A stretch of DNA of 64,000 nt from Psychroserpens damuponensis (GTDB lineage Bacteria; Bacteroidota; Bacteroidia; Flavobacteriales; Flavobacteriaceae), in the NCBI RefSeq assembly GCF_000826655.1, contig NZ_JXJO01000017.1, positions 248,001 through 312,000 on the forward strand, read 5' to 3'. The notes below the pieces were generated by a model. It was given only the letters and a program-made list of their open reading frames with translations. It ran no database searches and had not been told where the DNA came from. Shown here piece by piece: positions 62,350 through 64,000 of this stretch (its first letter is position 1; each line of letters starts with the position of its first letter). A program made the position numbers and the translations under genes.

Positions 62350-63042
62350 ATGACTGCAGAAGACTTTCAAGCTGGTCAAGTTTTACTTATAGACAAGCCC
62401 TTAACTTGGACATCCTTTCAGGCTGTCAACAAACTACGTTGGGAAATTAGACAAGCCTATAACATCAAAAAAATAAAGGTTGGTCATGCTGGCACGCTAG
62501 ATCCTTTAGCCACAGGATTATTGATTATATGCACTGGTAAAATGACCAAGCAAATCAATACATTTCAAGGTCAGGATAAAGAATATACAGGTACATTCGT
62601 TTTAGGAAGTACAACACCTTCTTACGATTTAGAATCTGAAATAGACCAAAGGTTTCCTACTGAGCACATTTCCGAAGAGAATATTCATAATGCTACTCAA
62701 TCATTTATTGGAGAGATTGATCAATTTCCACCAGTGTTTTCGGCATTAAAAAAAGACGGAAAACGTTTGTACGAGTACGCTCGCGCAGGAGAAGAGGTTG
62801 AAATTAAATCTAGACAAGTGCGCATTTCTACTTTTGAAATCACCAAAATTGATGGCTTAAATATTGATTTTAGAGTGGTTTGTAGCAAAGGGACTTACAT
62901 TAGGTCGTTGGCTCATGATTTTGGAAAAGCCCTCAACTCTGGCGCACATCTTTCTGTACTTCGTCGTACAAAAATTGGAGACTATGATGTTGCAAATGCA
63001 GTGTCTCCAGAAGATTTTATTAGTTCGCTTTCTTCGGAATAG
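62350..63042 (+). CDS. truB: tRNA pseudouridine-55 synthase
   Basis: A 230-residue TruB that makes pseudouridine 55 in the T-loop of tRNAs. The catalytic Asp51 lies in HAGTLDPLATGLL. GKDKEYTG-type sequence (GQDKEYTGTFVLG) and VCSKGTYIRSLAHD are conserved. It lacks the C-terminal PUA extension of longer TruB forms, which is usual in this phylum. Confidence 0.96.
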   Translation: MTAEDFQAGQVLLIDKPLTWTSFQAVNKLRWEIRQAYNIKKIKVGHAGTLDPLATGLLIICTGKMTKQINTFQGQDKEYTGTFVLGSTTPSYDLESEIDQRFPTEHISEENIHNATQSFIGEIDQFPPVFSALKKDGKRLYEYARAGEEVEIKSRQVRISTFEITKIDGLNIDFRVVCSKGTYIRSLAHDFGKALNSGAHLSVLRRTKIGDYDVANAVSPEDFISSLSSE

Positions 63043-63078
63043 TTCTTGATGCTTGTTTTGCTTCTAAACGCATCACTT

Positions 63079-63618
63079 ATGAAGTCTTTTCTAACTTGTC
63101 TCGTGCTATTGTTTTTTGTAACACTTTCTGCTCAATCTGAAGACAAAATTAACGGTCTTTTTTATAAAATAGCTGTATCTGCGACATTAACAACCAATGA
63201 AGATTATACAATTGCCAACGATTATGGTGATACTTTTATAAATCTCAACGGCATTTTTATCAACAATACAATTGGTTATCAATTTGATTCTAGATCAAGT
63301 ATTGGTCTCAACTTAGAGTATGATCACTATTTAGATCAAAACTTAAACTTTTTTCCTGCCTATTTAGATTTTACATATAATATTTTAGATTTTGACGACC
63401 AAGTATTTATTCGTGGTGGCTACGGCAAACTATTAGATCTAGGAAAATCTTTTGAAAACGGGACTTTATATAAAGCTGGAGTTGGTTATCGCATCTATGA
63501 TGATGACTTTAAAAGCTCTTGTTTAATAGGATTCGATTTTAGCCGAAAACGGTTTGGTTATAGGCAAAATGATAAACTTTCTAGCTTTGCTATTTTTTTA
63601 GAGTTTATGTTTTTTTAA
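63079..63618 (+). CDS. Putative outer-membrane beta-barrel protein
   Basis: A 179-residue protein with a signal peptide (MKSFLTCLVLLFFVTLSAQ). Alternating hydrophobic and polar strands and a C-terminal phenylalanine pair (FAIFLEFMFF) suggest a small outer-membrane barrel. SIGLNLEYDHYLDQNLNFFP and GYGKLLDLGKSFENG are other features. No family is recognised. The start at 63079 is chosen because the signal peptide begins there; an in-frame ATG at 63046 would add a leader. It lies 36 bases after truB. Confidence 0.7.
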   Translation: MKSFLTCLVLLFFVTLSAQSEDKINGLFYKIAVSATLTTNEDYTIANDYGDTFINLNGIFINNTIGYQFDSRSSIGLNLEYDHYLDQNLNFFPAYLDFTYNILDFDDQVFIRGGYGKLLDLGKSFENGTLYKAGVGYRIYDDDFKSSCLIGFDFSRKRFGYRQNDKLSSFAIFLEFMFF

Positions 63619-63672
63619 TCCAATTTAGTATATTGAACGTATATAGTTTATCACATCAAACTTACTTTAATA

Positions 63673-63680
63673 TAAATTCG
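63673..63680 (+). promoter_or_regulatory. Near-consensus -7 box before a TTG start
   Basis: TAAATTCG (one mismatch to TAnnTTTG), then CCTAC, then TTG at 63686. The 5-base spacing equals that of the other predicted leaderless promoters. Confidence 0.4.
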
Positions 63681-63685
63681 CCTAC

Positions 63686-64000
63686 TTGAACTTTGTTGAA
63701 AAACATAAAGCACTCCTTTTTACGTCCTTAATTACAGGTACGCTTATTATTGGTATGTTTAGTTTTAACTTAACTCAGCATTCAGAATTAATTACAGAAA
63801 GTTATTACGAAATTGAGCCTCAAACCGAAGAAGAATTAAAAGAATTAGAAGAACTTAGTGACCTTGAAAATAGCAAACAAGCTAATACTAATGAAGCGTT
63901 TAACGAAGACGAAGCGTTTAAAGAAATGATGCGAAACTTCAAAACAATGCATAACGCACCAACCCATAAAGAGCAAACTCAAGACGATAATTTAAATGAA
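63686..64000 (+). CDS. Partial membrane-anchored hypothetical protein
   Basis: An open reading frame running off the window end, with 105 codons visible. With a TTG start it reads MNFVEKHKALLFTSLITG, one membrane segment, then YYEIEPQTEEELKELEELSD and a long acidic, Glu- and Asn-rich tail. It resembles the hypothetical protein often found after truB in flavobacteria. No domain is recognised. The next in-frame ATG (63755) would cut into the membrane segment, so TTG is favoured. Confidence 0.6.
   Translation, partial: MNFVEKHKALLFTSLITGTLIIGMFSFNLTQHSELITESYYEIEPQTEEELKELEELSDLENSKQANTNEAFNEDEAFKEMMRNFKTMHNAPTHKEQTQDDNLNE

Overview
The window is chromosomal DNA of a low-GC, probably marine, member of Bacteroidetes, family Flavobacteriaceae. 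Support comes from the promoter box TAnnTTTG ahead of about twenty genes, several secreted proteins with a type IX secretion (T9SS) C-terminal sorting domain, a DNA polymerase III alpha subunit with a fused N-terminal exonuclease, and Bacteroidetes-restricted families (DUF4271, DUF4296, DUF3098, DUF6370-like). There is no prophage, CRISPR array or rRNA. One tRNA gene (tRNA-Asp) lies at the left edge. No stretch longer than 300 bases lacks a gene.

Layout. 1-7.8 kb: tRNA-Asp, a DUF58 protein, a ClpP-type protease, thioredoxin, dnaE and a DUF2383-like protein, all on the minus strand. 8-15.5 kb: a lipoprotein, then rpsP, rimM, a tRNA1(Val) methyltransferase, glutaryl-CoA dehydrogenase, a DUF3050 protein, a T9SS-exported FG-GAP protein and a metallophosphoesterase. 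15.5-20.6 kb: an iron-sulfur and redox cluster (ferredoxin, FNR-like reductase, NifU-type scaffold, Mrp ATPase), then an alkyltransferase-like protein, a LysE exporter and trmB. 20.7-30 kb: a glycosyltransferase, a PhoR/PhoB-like pair, a T9SS protein, a LuxE-like protein, a YHS protein, tyrS and an NAD-dependent epimerase. 30-37.8 kb: DUF4296, dihydroorotase, a GT2 glycosyltransferase, DUF4271, a HemD-like protein, pckA, DUF423, a saccharopine-reductase-like enzyme and an Lrp regulator. 37.9-43.9 kb: two T9SS proteins, two tandem tail-collar proteins and a divergent operon ending in a NarL-type two-component pair. 44-51 kb: a BI-1 protein, a zinc peptidase, alanine dehydrogenase, small envelope proteins and leuS. 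51-64 kb: ftsX, two small envelope proteins, DUF3098, then a sugar-glycerate catabolic locus, then uppP, truB, an outer-membrane-like protein and a partial gene.

The most interesting region is 53.4-61.5 kb. A TonB-dependent receptor, a GH63-type glucosylglycerate/mannosylglycerate hydrolase homologue, a sodium:solute symporter and a glycerate kinase are co-oriented. A divergent LacI regulator faces them across a perfect 28-bp operator-like palindrome. Together they read as a complete route for taking up a compatible solute (glucosylglycerate or mannosylglycerate, the latter known as digeneaside in red algae), splitting it to hexose plus glycerate, and phosphorylating the glycerate. The locus sits inside the usual ftsX-DUF3098-uppP-truB gene order.

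Other notable points: a small palindromic repeat family has inserted twice, in frame, into leuS and also occurs in two intergenic regions; a structured repeat follows the NifU gene; and five or six genes have the promoter box only 4-5 bases before the start codon, which predicts leaderless mRNAs.
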